A stretch of DNA of 64,000 nucleotides from Cyclobacteriaceae bacterium. Lineage in GTDB: Bacteria; Bacteroidota; Bacteroidia; Cytophagales; Cyclobacteriaceae. The notes beneath the pieces were generated by a model. The model was not told the DNA's origin, did no database searches, and was given only the letters and a program-made list of their open reading frames with translations. Positions within the stretch are counted from its first letter, which is position 1. Each line of letters starts with the position of its first letter. Location of the stretch: assembly GCA_025055435.1 (NCBI GenBank), contig JANWWN010000011.1:1-64000 (forward strand), in the 5' to 3' direction. Below are positions 55,695 to 64,000 of this stretch, piece by piece. The position numbers were made by a program, and so were the translations under genes.

Positions 55695-58485
55695 CTTTTA
55701 CACATCGGAAACCAACCGTAGCGTTGCGCTCAAAGCCCTGACTTACGCGCAAAAGCGCTTGCCGGTAATGCAGTTCGCGCGGCCCACCCTGCACATACCA
55801 CCAGCTGGATGAAGGTTTGAAGTAGCTTCCGCCCTTTAAGATAATATACCGGTAACTGCTGCTCTCATACACATCGTTGGTCAATTGCCATACACACCCG
55901 GTTAAATCAAGCAGTCCGTATGGATTGGCCCCGCGCGGATATTTTCCTACCGGATACAGTTTACCATCGCCCAGGTTAGCGCGGCCAGGGTCGATTCCTT
56001 CAATGGCAGTCACCGATAATGTTTCGGTAACATACTGGGTTTTGCGTGTTACTGGCTTCGTTTGTTTCCAGGGCCACTCATTCAGCTTCTCGGTTTGTGC
56101 AGCATATTGCCATTCGGCTTCTGTGGGCAGCCGCTTTCCTGCCCAACGCGCATAAGCCTGTGCATCTTCATATGAAACGTATATAACCGGATGGTTTTCC
56201 ATGCCTGGTGGTATTTGTCCATTTTTCCAATGCTTCAGAAAGTTGGTTGTATCAGTTGGCCGATATCCGGTGGCGCGGAGAAATTCAAAGAACTGCAGGT
56301 TAGTAACGGGCGTGCGATCCATCCAAAACGATTGCATAGTAAGTGTTTCACCGGCACCGCTTTCCGGATAAGGGATAAAGGCATCACCATGAGTTGTTTT
56401 GAACACAAATTTTCCGGGCGGAATACGCACCATACCAGAAGGTTTGGAGGACGCGGATGAGGTGTGTTCTACACGACTGATCAACCGCGCTGTGCCAGGC
56501 TTAATCTCCACAATACGTTCATCAATCAGTTCGTCATGATCCAACAATTGAATGATCACTTTTCCTTCATAACGACCGATGATGTCGGGTAGAAAAAATT
56601 CATGATGACCGCGCGGTTTTGCCAGGTAACTTTTTTCATATGACGGGTTACCCGCCCATATGCGTATTTCGGTTCCGGTGCCGGCCTCCACTTTTAAATA
56701 ATTTTGTTGCCGGCTTACGCGAAGCAAAACAGGAAACCGGGCTACACATCCAACCATGCCTTCGTTGTTGGTTCCGATGTCGTAGCTGTTAAAACTTTCC
56801 ACCTTTACCGGTACGTACAGCCTGTTATTAACCGAAACCGGCTCTATTTCTTCGTGGTTCCATAAGTCAACCAAATGATAAGCGGCATCCTGCTCAATTT
56901 CAAATAACGGGCCTTTAAAACCTTCCGGCTTCAGACTGAAAATAGTCCACAGCGTTTTCTTCGGACTGAACACGGAATACACCGAGCGGTCACGGGCAGG
57001 CCACTGGTTTACCCAGATGCTGTCCCGAAGGGTTGCAATAAGCGGTGTCCAGTCGGGCGTGGTAAATGCCGTGTTATTTTCGCGTAAAATTCGGGTGGCG
57101 CGCCCCAGGAACCGGTATTGCTCCTCTTCCCAGTCCGGGTGTCCGGGTGCAAACTGGTTGATTTCGGTGCCGTATCCGTTAAAAAAAGCCACGCCATATT
57201 CCCTTTTAACCGGCTCTTTGAATACTTCGGTTACACGAAAAATGGCAAAGTCGGGTCGTATAAGTTTATTCAGGTTTAACATGGGCGGATAGTATAGCGC
57301 ATTATGTACACGTCCGCTGATGATGCCAGGCATATTTTTAGGCACAGCCATGCCTTCGCTGTACATAATCACGCCAGGTCGTGCGCGGTCGGCCGCTTCC
57401 TGTAATTCCTTACTCGATTCACCCCGGGTATCCAGTATCACCCCATCGGCACCCGTTTGGCGGATCAGCTCTTCCAGTCCGGCCAAGTGGTCTTCCTTGC
57501 GTGTACTTTCATCCCACGGATTGTAGGCAATAAAGAAGCGCACCCCATTTGCGCGTAGTGAGTCGGCAAGTGATTTTAAGCCTGGTAATCCACCCGGCAG
57601 ATCGCGGTACATATCAAACTGATTGCGCTGGTCTAATCCCAGCGTGGGCCAAGTTGGCCACAGCCCGATAACATCATCACCGCCATATAATTTTTTTCCG
57701 CGTTTGACAAACTGCATCAGATTGAACTGGCTTGCTGTGTAATCGTAATAATCTTTATCCCACGCCATGATTAGATGCATAACGTAGGCCTTTTTTATCC
57801 ACTGCAAGTCAGGCCGTTTGTACAAGGTGTCATCGAAAGCGGTAAGATCGTATAAATACCGATTTTGAAAGACTTCCCGAAGGCCCTCCTGCCAGTTTCC
57901 GCGGTACAAATCAGCATACAAGGTGTAGGTAACCGAACCGCCGGGATATAATACAGTTTCAAATCGCCTGCGTTGACCTTTTTGAATGCTGGCGGCATCC
58001 CGGCGTGTCAAACCAAAAACCGACCAATTTTTATCAAGCCTGTAGGCTGAGTACCCCAGCTCCCAGGCATTATCGGGAACAATGATATTTACGGGTCTGC
58101 GACCGGGAAGAAAAAGATGGGTGCGTGAAAGCCGGTGTTCACCAAGACCCGTTATAAACACTTCCTTATCGTTTCTCCCAAACGGAAGAACATTGCTGAG
58201 CACCAGCGTATCCTTACCGGCATTATGAAATGTTATGAAACAATGGTAACCCTGATCGGAAGACGGTGCATTGCTGATTGTTAAGGTAAGCGGTGCCGGT
58301 TGATAAGATGAATAAATTTTGCCGTTAACTGTGAATTCAACCAACGGTGTATTTCCAATATCCCAGGTGCGCGAAGCATCCCGGATTTGAACAACCTTAA
58401 ACTGATTGAGGGTAATATCACGTATCTGACTCCAGGTTTTAGTAATAATAAGAACCTGTATTGAAAGAATTAACCATCTTCTCAT
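55687..58485 (-). CDS. Secreted glycoside-hydrolase-like (TIM-barrel) protein fused to a C-terminal SUMF1/FGE-like domain
   Basis: Signal peptide; DDVIGLWPTWPTLGLDQRNQFDMYRDLPGG, ADGVILDTRGES; C-term GMVRIPPGKFVF...WMDRTPVTNLQFFEFL...WAGKRLPTEAEWQYAA...NPYGLLDLTGCVWQLTNDVY. Confidence 0.8.
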   Translation of the reverse strand: MRRWLILSIQVLIITKTWSQIRDITLNQFKVVQIRDASRTWDIGNTPLVEFTVNGKIYSSYQPAPLTLTISNAPSSDQGYHCFITFHNAGKDTLVLSNVLPFGRNDKEVFITGLGEHRLSRTHLFLPGRRPVNIIVPDNAWELGYSAYRLDKNWSVFGLTRRDAASIQKGQRRRFETVLYPGGSVTYTLYADLYRGNWQEGLREVFQNRYLYDLTAFDDTLYKRPDLQWIKKAYVMHLIMAWDKDYYDYTASQFNLMQFVKRGKKLYGGDDVIGLWPTWPTLGLDQRNQFDMYRDLPGGLPGLKSLADSLRANGVRFFIAYNPWDESTRKEDHLAGLEELIRQTGADGVILDTRGESSKELQEAADRARPGVIMYSEGMAVPKNMPGIISGRVHNALYYPPMLNLNKLIRPDFAIFRVTEVFKEPVKREYGVAFFNGYGTEINQFAPGHPDWEEEQYRFLGRATRILRENNTAFTTPDWTPLIATLRDSIWVNQWPARDRSVYSVFSPKKTLWTIFSLKPEGFKGPLFEIEQDAAYHLVDLWNHEEIEPVSVNNRLYVPVKVESFNSYDIGTNNEGMVGCVARFPVLLRVSRQQNYLKVEAGTGTEIRIWAGNPSYEKSYLAKPRGHHEFFLPDIIGRYEGKVIIQLLDHDELIDERIVEIKPGTARLISRVEHTSSASSKPSGMVRIPPGKFVFKTTHGDAFIPYPESGAGETLTMQSFWMDRTPVTNLQFFEFLRATGYRPTDTTNFLKHWKNGQIPPGMENHPVIYVSYEDAQAYARWAGKRLPTEAEWQYAAQTEKLNEWPWKQTKPVTRKTQYVTETLSVTAIEGIDPGRANLGDGKLYPVGKYPRGANPYGLLDLTGCVWQLTNDVYESSSYRYIILKGGSYFKPSSSWWYVQGGPRELHYRQALLRVSQGFERNATVGFRCVKDE

Positions 58486-59597
58486 TGCGTGAAGAACTGA
58501 TATAGGATGGTTTGCCGGTACGTTTGACCGGGATTAAGTAATGTGGAAGGAAAGGACGGCTGGTTGGGCGAATCCGGAAAGTGTTGCGGTTCGAGGCACA
58601 AGCCTGCGTACTTCGGATATTTTATGCCATTCCGGCCGGTTAGGGTTCCATCCAGAAAATTACCCGAGTAAAACTGAATACCCGGTTGCGTGGTGAATAT
58701 ACGTAAACCGCGACCGCTCGAGCGATGAATGAGCTCGGCCGCGGGTTGAAGTTTATCATCATTTCGGTTCAAAACAAAATTATGGTCGTATCCGCCAGGT
58801 ACTTTTTCAATATCAGCTCCCACTGGCTTTAAAGATGTAAAATCAAAGGGAGTATTTCGGGCGGACCGGATTTCACCGGTGGGGATTAATAATTCATTTA
58901 CAGGTGTGTAGCTGTCGGCAAACAACCTGAGTTCATGATTGAGAATGGTGGCCTCCTCTCCTGCCGAAAGGTTAAAATACGAATGCCCGGTGAGGTTTAC
59001 ATGGGTAGGTGAATCGGTTGCGGCTGTAAAATCCATGCGCAACTCGTTGGCTGACGACAATGAAAAAATTACCTGCACATTCAGATTACCGGGAAAGCCT
59101 CCTTCACCATCTGGACTTACGTACGAAAATTTAACGCTGCTGTCGGACTGCATTTCGGCATTCCAAATCACTTTATCAAATCCTTTGAATCCGCCATGCA
59201 GCATATTTCCGTTGTTATTGGCATCCAACGTGAAAATTTTTCCGTTAAGGGTAAACCTGGCCTTTGCAATCCTGTTGGCGTAGCGTCCAATCGTGGAACC
59301 GAAGTAAGGATTTTCAGGTAAAAGGTAACCGGCCAGCGAATCAAATCCCAACACCACGTTACCCGGTTTACCGTTTCGGTCAGGCACGATAATGTCGGTA
59401 ATGGTGGCCCCGTAACTGATGATTTTCACTTCCATGCCGGAAGCGTTTTTTAAACGGAATTGACGTACCGGCTCATTGGCGATGTAACCGTAAATGGATT
59501 CTTCAACAGAAAGTGTAGATTCGGTTACTGCCGGCTTTTCCATGCGACAGGTGCAAAGTAAAGCACTCACGGCCATGAGTGCCAGAATATTTTTCAT
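58482..59597 (-). CDS. galM: Aldose 1-epimerase, lipoprotein signal
   Basis: SALLCTC lipobox; ISYGATITDIIVPDRNG, NPYFGSTIGRYANRIAKARF, GHSYFNLS. Confidence 0.95.
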   Translation of the reverse strand: MKNILALMAVSALLCTCRMEKPAVTESTLSVEESIYGYIANEPVRQFRLKNASGMEVKIISYGATITDIIVPDRNGKPGNVVLGFDSLAGYLLPENPYFGSTIGRYANRIAKARFTLNGKIFTLDANNNGNMLHGGFKGFDKVIWNAEMQSDSSVKFSYVSPDGEGGFPGNLNVQVIFSLSSANELRMDFTAATDSPTHVNLTGHSYFNLSAGEEATILNHELRLFADSYTPVNELLIPTGEIRSARNTPFDFTSLKPVGADIEKVPGGYDHNFVLNRNDDKLQPAAELIHRSSGRGLRIFTTQPGIQFYSGNFLDGTLTGRNGIKYPKYAGLCLEPQHFPDSPNQPSFPSTLLNPGQTYRQTILYQFFTQ

Positions 59598-59614
59598 GTT
59601 TCTGATTAAAATCA

Positions 59615-61573
59615 TCAGTTCTCGGGGTTAACTCGGATGATTTCAAATTTACGCGGCAGCCAAACCTGCATGGGATTTTGACCGCGGTTGCACCAGGTAA
59701 AATACGGGATGGCCGTAATGGTCTTTTCGACTGTTTCTACTTTGGTTTCGGACGCCGCATCCAGTGCCGGAACGGTAAATTGTATTTTAACAATTCCTCC
59801 CAACGTGTTGCTATCCTGAACTGACGTGTATACTGTATTTTCAGGCACGATAAAATGAAAAGCATTGCCGCCATTATCCGCTCCTTCCACACAATACACC
59901 AGCGGACCGCGTTGCAAGGCTATGCGGTTACGGTTGTATTTAACCTGCTCATTGGCCTTAAGCTCCATAACGTCCATGGGGAACTGAATTTCTATGCGGT
60001 CGCCTTTTCTCCACTTTCGCGACAACACCACATAACCCTTATCCATCACCAAAGGGGGCTCTGCTCCATTCAGTCTAATGATCGGTTTTTTTTCTGTTGA
60101 GCGCACAGTTTGATATAAGTCACCGGGAACCGGCTGACCCACCGACCAGCCCGGCATGCGGAGATACAAGGCGAATAGTGCGGGTTTTGAGGGATTTATC
60201 GCGATGGTAACCTTACCATTCCACATGTAGTCACTAACCATTTCAACATCCACATTTTGCCTGCCGATACTTAAACTGGTTTTACTACCGATGTATTGGT
60301 TTACCCATATACCCTGTTGTGACACACCGTAAATGTAATCACCCACCGAAGCGGTGAGGCGGGCAATATTGGCCGGGCAGCAGGCCGTACCAAACCATGC
60401 CCGTCGGTAATGCGTGCCGGTTGAAGCCAGCGGATTGCCGTAAAAAAACCGATCACCACTTAATGACAACCCAGACTGTGCGCCGTTAAACAAACTGCGC
60501 TCGAGGACATCAGCATATTTTGCTTCGCCCGTGAGTTTATTCATGCGAAGGTTCCAGAATACCATCCCAACCGATGCACAGGTTTCGCAATAGGCCTGCA
60601 GGTTGGGTAAATCATAGTCTTGCGAAAAGCCTTCATTTCGGCCGGATGAGCCAATACCGCCGGTGATGTACATATTCCGGTAAACCACATCTTCCCAGAC
60701 AGCCTTCATGGCATTGATGTAGTCCTGATCGCCTGTTTGTGCGGCTACATCGGCAGCGCCGGTGTACAGGTACATGGCCCGCACCGCATGGCCGGTTATT
60801 TCGCGTTGTTGCTTAACAGGTACCACATCCTGCGCATAGGCCGTGTCGCGCCATTGCGACCATGTATAGCCAACAGCCAGTTTACGGCCTCGTTGGTCCA
60901 ATAACCAGTCGGCCAGGCGCAGGTACTTCTGTTCGCCGGTTATTTTATAGAGCTTGACCAGCGCCAGTTCGAGTTCCTGGTGACCGGTAACCCAGGGGCG
61001 TTTACCAGGACCAAACAACGAATCAAAGTGGTCGGCAAATCGAATGGCCACATCCAGCAGTTTGCGTTTGCCGGTAGTTTGGTAATAGGCTATGGCAGCC
61101 TCAATCAGATGCCCACCGTTGTAGTCTTCGTGCATGCTCATGTCGGTCCAGCGCTTATCAAGGCCGTTCAGGGTATAGTAGGTATTGATGTACCCATCCG
61201 GAAGCTGGGCTGCGGCAATTTTATCAATCCAGCTATCGGTGCGGGCTTCCAGTTCAGGGTTTGGGTTGTTACGCAGCGAGTAAGCAATGGCCTCAATGGC
61301 CTTATAAACATCCGAATCATCGTAAAATATGCCTTCAAACTTGCCTGGCTTTAGTTTGGCAGCTACTTCGAAATTCTGAATGCGGGGAGTTTTGATCTCC
61401 GTTTGCTCAACACAAGCGGGAATGGTTGAAGAAGAAACGATACCAATACGTGCCTTCCAAAACGGGTCGGTGATGGTTACATTGGAAAAACTTACCGGCT
61501 CAAAATAAGCCGGTTGTGCAGCCGTGAGCCGAATGATTGCTATGAGTGAAGTTGCTAAAACGATACTTTTCAT
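59615..61573 (-). CDS. Glycoside hydrolase family 127-like protein (beta-L-arabinofuranosidase family)
   Basis: DPFWKARI start region, YETCASVGMVFWNLRM-like (YCETCASVGMVFWNLRM), TACCPANIARLTASVGDYIYG. Confidence 0.93.
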   Translation of the reverse strand: MKSIVLATSLIAIIRLTAAQPAYFEPVSFSNVTITDPFWKARIGIVSSSTIPACVEQTEIKTPRIQNFEVAAKLKPGKFEGIFYDDSDVYKAIEAIAYSLRNNPNPELEARTDSWIDKIAAAQLPDGYINTYYTLNGLDKRWTDMSMHEDYNGGHLIEAAIAYYQTTGKRKLLDVAIRFADHFDSLFGPGKRPWVTGHQELELALVKLYKITGEQKYLRLADWLLDQRGRKLAVGYTWSQWRDTAYAQDVVPVKQQREITGHAVRAMYLYTGAADVAAQTGDQDYINAMKAVWEDVVYRNMYITGGIGSSGRNEGFSQDYDLPNLQAYCETCASVGMVFWNLRMNKLTGEAKYADVLERSLFNGAQSGLSLSGDRFFYGNPLASTGTHYRRAWFGTACCPANIARLTASVGDYIYGVSQQGIWVNQYIGSKTSLSIGRQNVDVEMVSDYMWNGKVTIAINPSKPALFALYLRMPGWSVGQPVPGDLYQTVRSTEKKPIIRLNGAEPPLVMDKGYVVLSRKWRKGDRIEIQFPMDVMELKANEQVKYNRNRIALQRGPLVYCVEGADNGGNAFHFIVPENTVYTSVQDSNTLGGIVKIQFTVPALDAASETKVETVEKTITAIPYFTWCNRGQNPMQVWLPRKFEIIRVNPEN

Positions 61574-61593
61574 ATTTCCGAAAATAAAAACAA

Positions 61594-61624
61594 AAAGCCG
61601 GAAGCGAACAACACTTCCGGCTTT
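61594..61624 (-). terminator. Intrinsic terminator (minus strand), 11-bp stem aaagccggaag/cttccggcttt
   Basis: Minus-strand tail TTTTTGTTTTTATTTT; downstream of the TPR gene at 61650. Confidence 0.88.
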
Positions 61625-61649
61625 GTGGAACATAACTTATGTCAGTGGA

Positions 61650-62831
61650 TTAATTATCGAGACCGAGTTCTTTGTAACGCTTTTCGATACGCTTTACCTG
61701 AGCCTCCATGCCCAGATCAACATAAATCAGGTACAACGCGTCGAGCACTTCAGTATCGGAAGGATTGAGCTGCTCGGCCTTTTCCCAATACGGCAAAGCA
61801 GCCTTCAGTTTTTCCACATAAACTTTATCTAGTTCATACCGCTTTTTCTTGTCGGCTTCACTTATGCCAAGGCTGGCCATTTCTTTTTTGATCTTTTCAG
61901 CATCTACATAATAACACTTGGCCAGTAGTATCTGTGCATCGAATGATTTCGGGTCAATTTGCAAAGCGCGCTGTGCACTGGCCTTGGCTTCATCGTATTC
62001 CTTCGATTGGAAGTGGGTATAAGCAAGGTAATAGTGCAGGATAAAATTGTTGGGCTCCGATTTAATGGCTTCCTGTAATCCGGCCTTGGCTTCGTTTATC
62101 CGGTTTAGTTCGAGCAAATACTGAATTTCCAGCTTCGGTATCTCCATATTGCGCGGAAATTTGACTTTAGCCTGACGCGCAACTTCAACTGCTTTATCTT
62201 TCTGATTGTTTAAAGCGTACGCATTGATGATAACATAGTAGGCCTCAACCATTTTGCCTCCATTTTTCAGATAGGTTTCCATATAGGTCCTGGCCTGCTG
62301 ATAGTTTTCATCGGCGTTAGCGGCTACTCCGGCATAAAAGTACGAGGTAGTGTCATCCGGCTTGAGCTGCTGACTTTTTTCAAAGTTTTTGATGGCCGTT
62401 TTAAAGTCATCCTCCTGATAAGCCATCGCACCTTTATTCAGGTAATAACCGGCAAGTTGGTCGATGGCCAAAGTTTTCGGCACCGGAAAACCACCCTGAT
62501 TGGTATAGAACAAATCGCTTTTATTACCCTTAAGTTCATCGGCCTTTTTAAAGGCATCGCGTGCTTTTTCAAAGGCATTGGGATCTAGGTTGTGAACAGC
62601 CGGGTTTGATGAAGTATCAATGGTGGCATAAATCAGGCCCGCATATAGCCATGTTTTCGGATCGAGCGAAAGCTTCGGATCGGTCATGCTCACGTCAATA
62701 ATTTCCTTGGCTTCCTTGTATTTGCCGTAGTTCCAGGAATTAAAAGCTTTGTTAATGTTTGGCTTTACCGGCTTTTGAGCAAATACCACAGCCACTGCAC
62801 ATACAAGATACAAAGTGAGTAATCGTTTCAT
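61650..62831 (-). CDS. Secreted TPR repeat protein
   Basis: Signal peptide; GAMAYQEDDFKTAIKNFEKSQQLKPDDTTSYFYAGVAANADENYQQA. Confidence 0.88.
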   Translation of the reverse strand: MKRLLTLYLVCAVAVVFAQKPVKPNINKAFNSWNYGKYKEAKEIIDVSMTDPKLSLDPKTWLYAGLIYATIDTSSNPAVHNLDPNAFEKARDAFKKADELKGNKSDLFYTNQGGFPVPKTLAIDQLAGYYLNKGAMAYQEDDFKTAIKNFEKSQQLKPDDTTSYFYAGVAANADENYQQARTYMETYLKNGGKMVEAYYVIINAYALNNQKDKAVEVARQAKVKFPRNMEIPKLEIQYLLELNRINEAKAGLQEAIKSEPNNFILHYYLAYTHFQSKEYDEAKASAQRALQIDPKSFDAQILLAKCYYVDAEKIKKEMASLGISEADKKKRYELDKVYVEKLKAALPYWEKAEQLNPSDTEVLDALYLIYVDLGMEAQVKRIEKRYKELGLDN

Positions 62832-62851
62832 GGTTAAAATTTAATTGTTTA

Positions 62852-64000
62852 TTAATCGTTGTTGATGGACTCCATCCGTTGAATTTTTTCAACCGAGGAT
62901 ATCCGGTCATCCTCATTCAATTTAATCAACCGTACGCCCTGCGTGGCACGTCCCATCACACGCAGCTCGCTTACTTTTATGCGAATGGTTATGCCCGACC
63001 GGTTGATAATCATCAGCTCATCCTCATCACTTACTTCCTTGATTGCAACAAGCCTGCCAGTTTTTTCGGTGATGTTGATGGTTTTAACGCCCTTTCCTCC
63101 TCGTTTGGTTATTCGGTAATCCTCCAGTGCAGAGCGTTTTCCGTAACCTTTTTCGGAAACTACGAGCAAATTTACATCGGGACGGGTTATGCACACCATA
63201 CCTATTACGCGATCGGAGGAAGAATCGAGCGTAACACCGCGCACACCTGCAGCTGTCCGTCCCATGGGTCGCACATCGCTTTCGTGAAAGCGAACGGCTT
63301 TACCTTCTGATTTTGCTATGACAATCTCGTTATCGCCATTGGTAAGCGAGGCATTGATCAGGCGGTCGCCTTCCTTGATGGTGATAGCCTGAATGCCACC
63401 CTGCCGGGGCCGTGAATACGCTTCGAGGGCTGTTTTCTTGATGGTGCCTTTCTCCGTACAGAGGATAACGAAATTATTATTGAGGTAACTTTCATCTTCC
63501 AGGTTCTGCACATTGATAATGGCTTTAACGGCATCGCCCGGGTCAATCTGAATAAGATTTTGAATGGCCCGCCCTTTCGATGCCTTGGTACCCTCCGGAA
63601 TCTCGTATGCTTTTTTCCAGTAAACTTTTCCCTGCTCCGTGAAAATCAACAGATAGTTGTGGGCCTGGGCGATGAAGAGGTGCTCGGTAAAGTCATCTTC
63701 TTTGGTGGCCGCTCCGCGCGAACCTACTCCTCCACGGCCCTGCGTGCGGTATTCGGAAAGAGAGGTGCGTTTAATGTACCCCTGATTGGATATGGTGATC
63801 ACCATATCTTCGTTGGGGATGATGTCTTCAATGGTGATATCCTCTTCGGTCTGAACGATTTCGGTCCTGCGCTTATCGCCATAACGTTCTTTAAGTTCTT
63901 TCAGCTCATCCTTGATGATCTGCATGCGCAGTTTCTCATCACCCAGAATGGCGGTAAGTTTGGCTATGAGTTCTTTTACCTCTTTATACTCCTGCTGAAT
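62852..64000 (-). CDS. gyrA: DNA gyrase subunit A, C-terminal part (runs off the window)
   Basis: Frame stays open to base 64000 (IQQEYKEVKELIAKLTAILGDEKLRMQIIKDELKELKERYGDKRRTEI); GyrA beta-pinwheel repeats. Confidence 0.95.
   Translation of the reverse strand: MQQEYKEVKELIAKLTAILGDEKLRMQIIKDELKELKERYGDKRRTEIVQTEEDITIEDIIPNEDMVITISNQGYIKRTSLSEYRTQGRGGVGSRGAATKEDDFTEHLFIAQAHNYLLIFTEQGKVYWKKAYEIPEGTKASKGRAIQNLIQIDPGDAVKAIINVQNLEDESYLNNNFVILCTEKGTIKKTALEAYSRPRQGGIQAITIKEGDRLINASLTNGDNEIVIAKSEGKAVRFHESDVRPMGRTAAGVRGVTLDSSSDRVIGMVCITRPDVNLLVVSEKGYGKRSALEDYRITKRGGKGVKTINITEKTGRLVAIKEVSDEDELMIINRSGITIRIKVSELRVMGRATQGVRLIKLNEDDRISSVEKIQRMESINND

Noticed and set aside
1-64000. CRISPR arrays, prophage, integrative elements or a classical defence island
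   Set aside because: No direct repeats with spacers, integrases, transposases, restriction-modification, or phage structural genes were seen

Overview
The window is a gene-dense stretch of a Bacteroidota (probably Cytophagales-type) chromosome. I infer this from family content (DUF3667, DUF4159, the histone H1-like small protein, the BlaI/M56-TonB pair) and from TAnnTTTG-type -7 boxes. I saw no rRNA, tRNA, CRISPR array, transposase, integrase or phage module. Most of the window is housekeeping or metabolism: ligA, dapA, a serB-serA fusion with serC, thyA, ppa, trmB, folC, gyrA (3' part, running off the window edge), arsC, sdaAB (beta subunit only), Ku, maf. The rest is cell-envelope, secretion and carbohydrate genes. 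I did not find a clear new multi-gene defence-type system. Items most worth a second look: (1) a membrane-anchored protein made of about 30 tandem nonapeptide repeats (134-1177); (2) a ~250-bp strongly self-complementary element between serA and serC with a terminator-like end on the minus strand (13383-13633); (3) a dispersed family of degenerate 7-bp tandem repeats at three intergenic loci; (4) an amidohydrolase locus in which only one of three domains keeps the metal-binding HxH; (5) a 58-aa histone H1-like gene missing from the ORF track (20308-20484); (6) a perfect 16-bp palindrome in front of a BlaI/M56-TonB sensor pair; (7) a GH127/GalM/(GH-like+SUMF1-like) carbohydrate cluster without SusCD. 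All family names come from reading the translations by eye; no searches were run.
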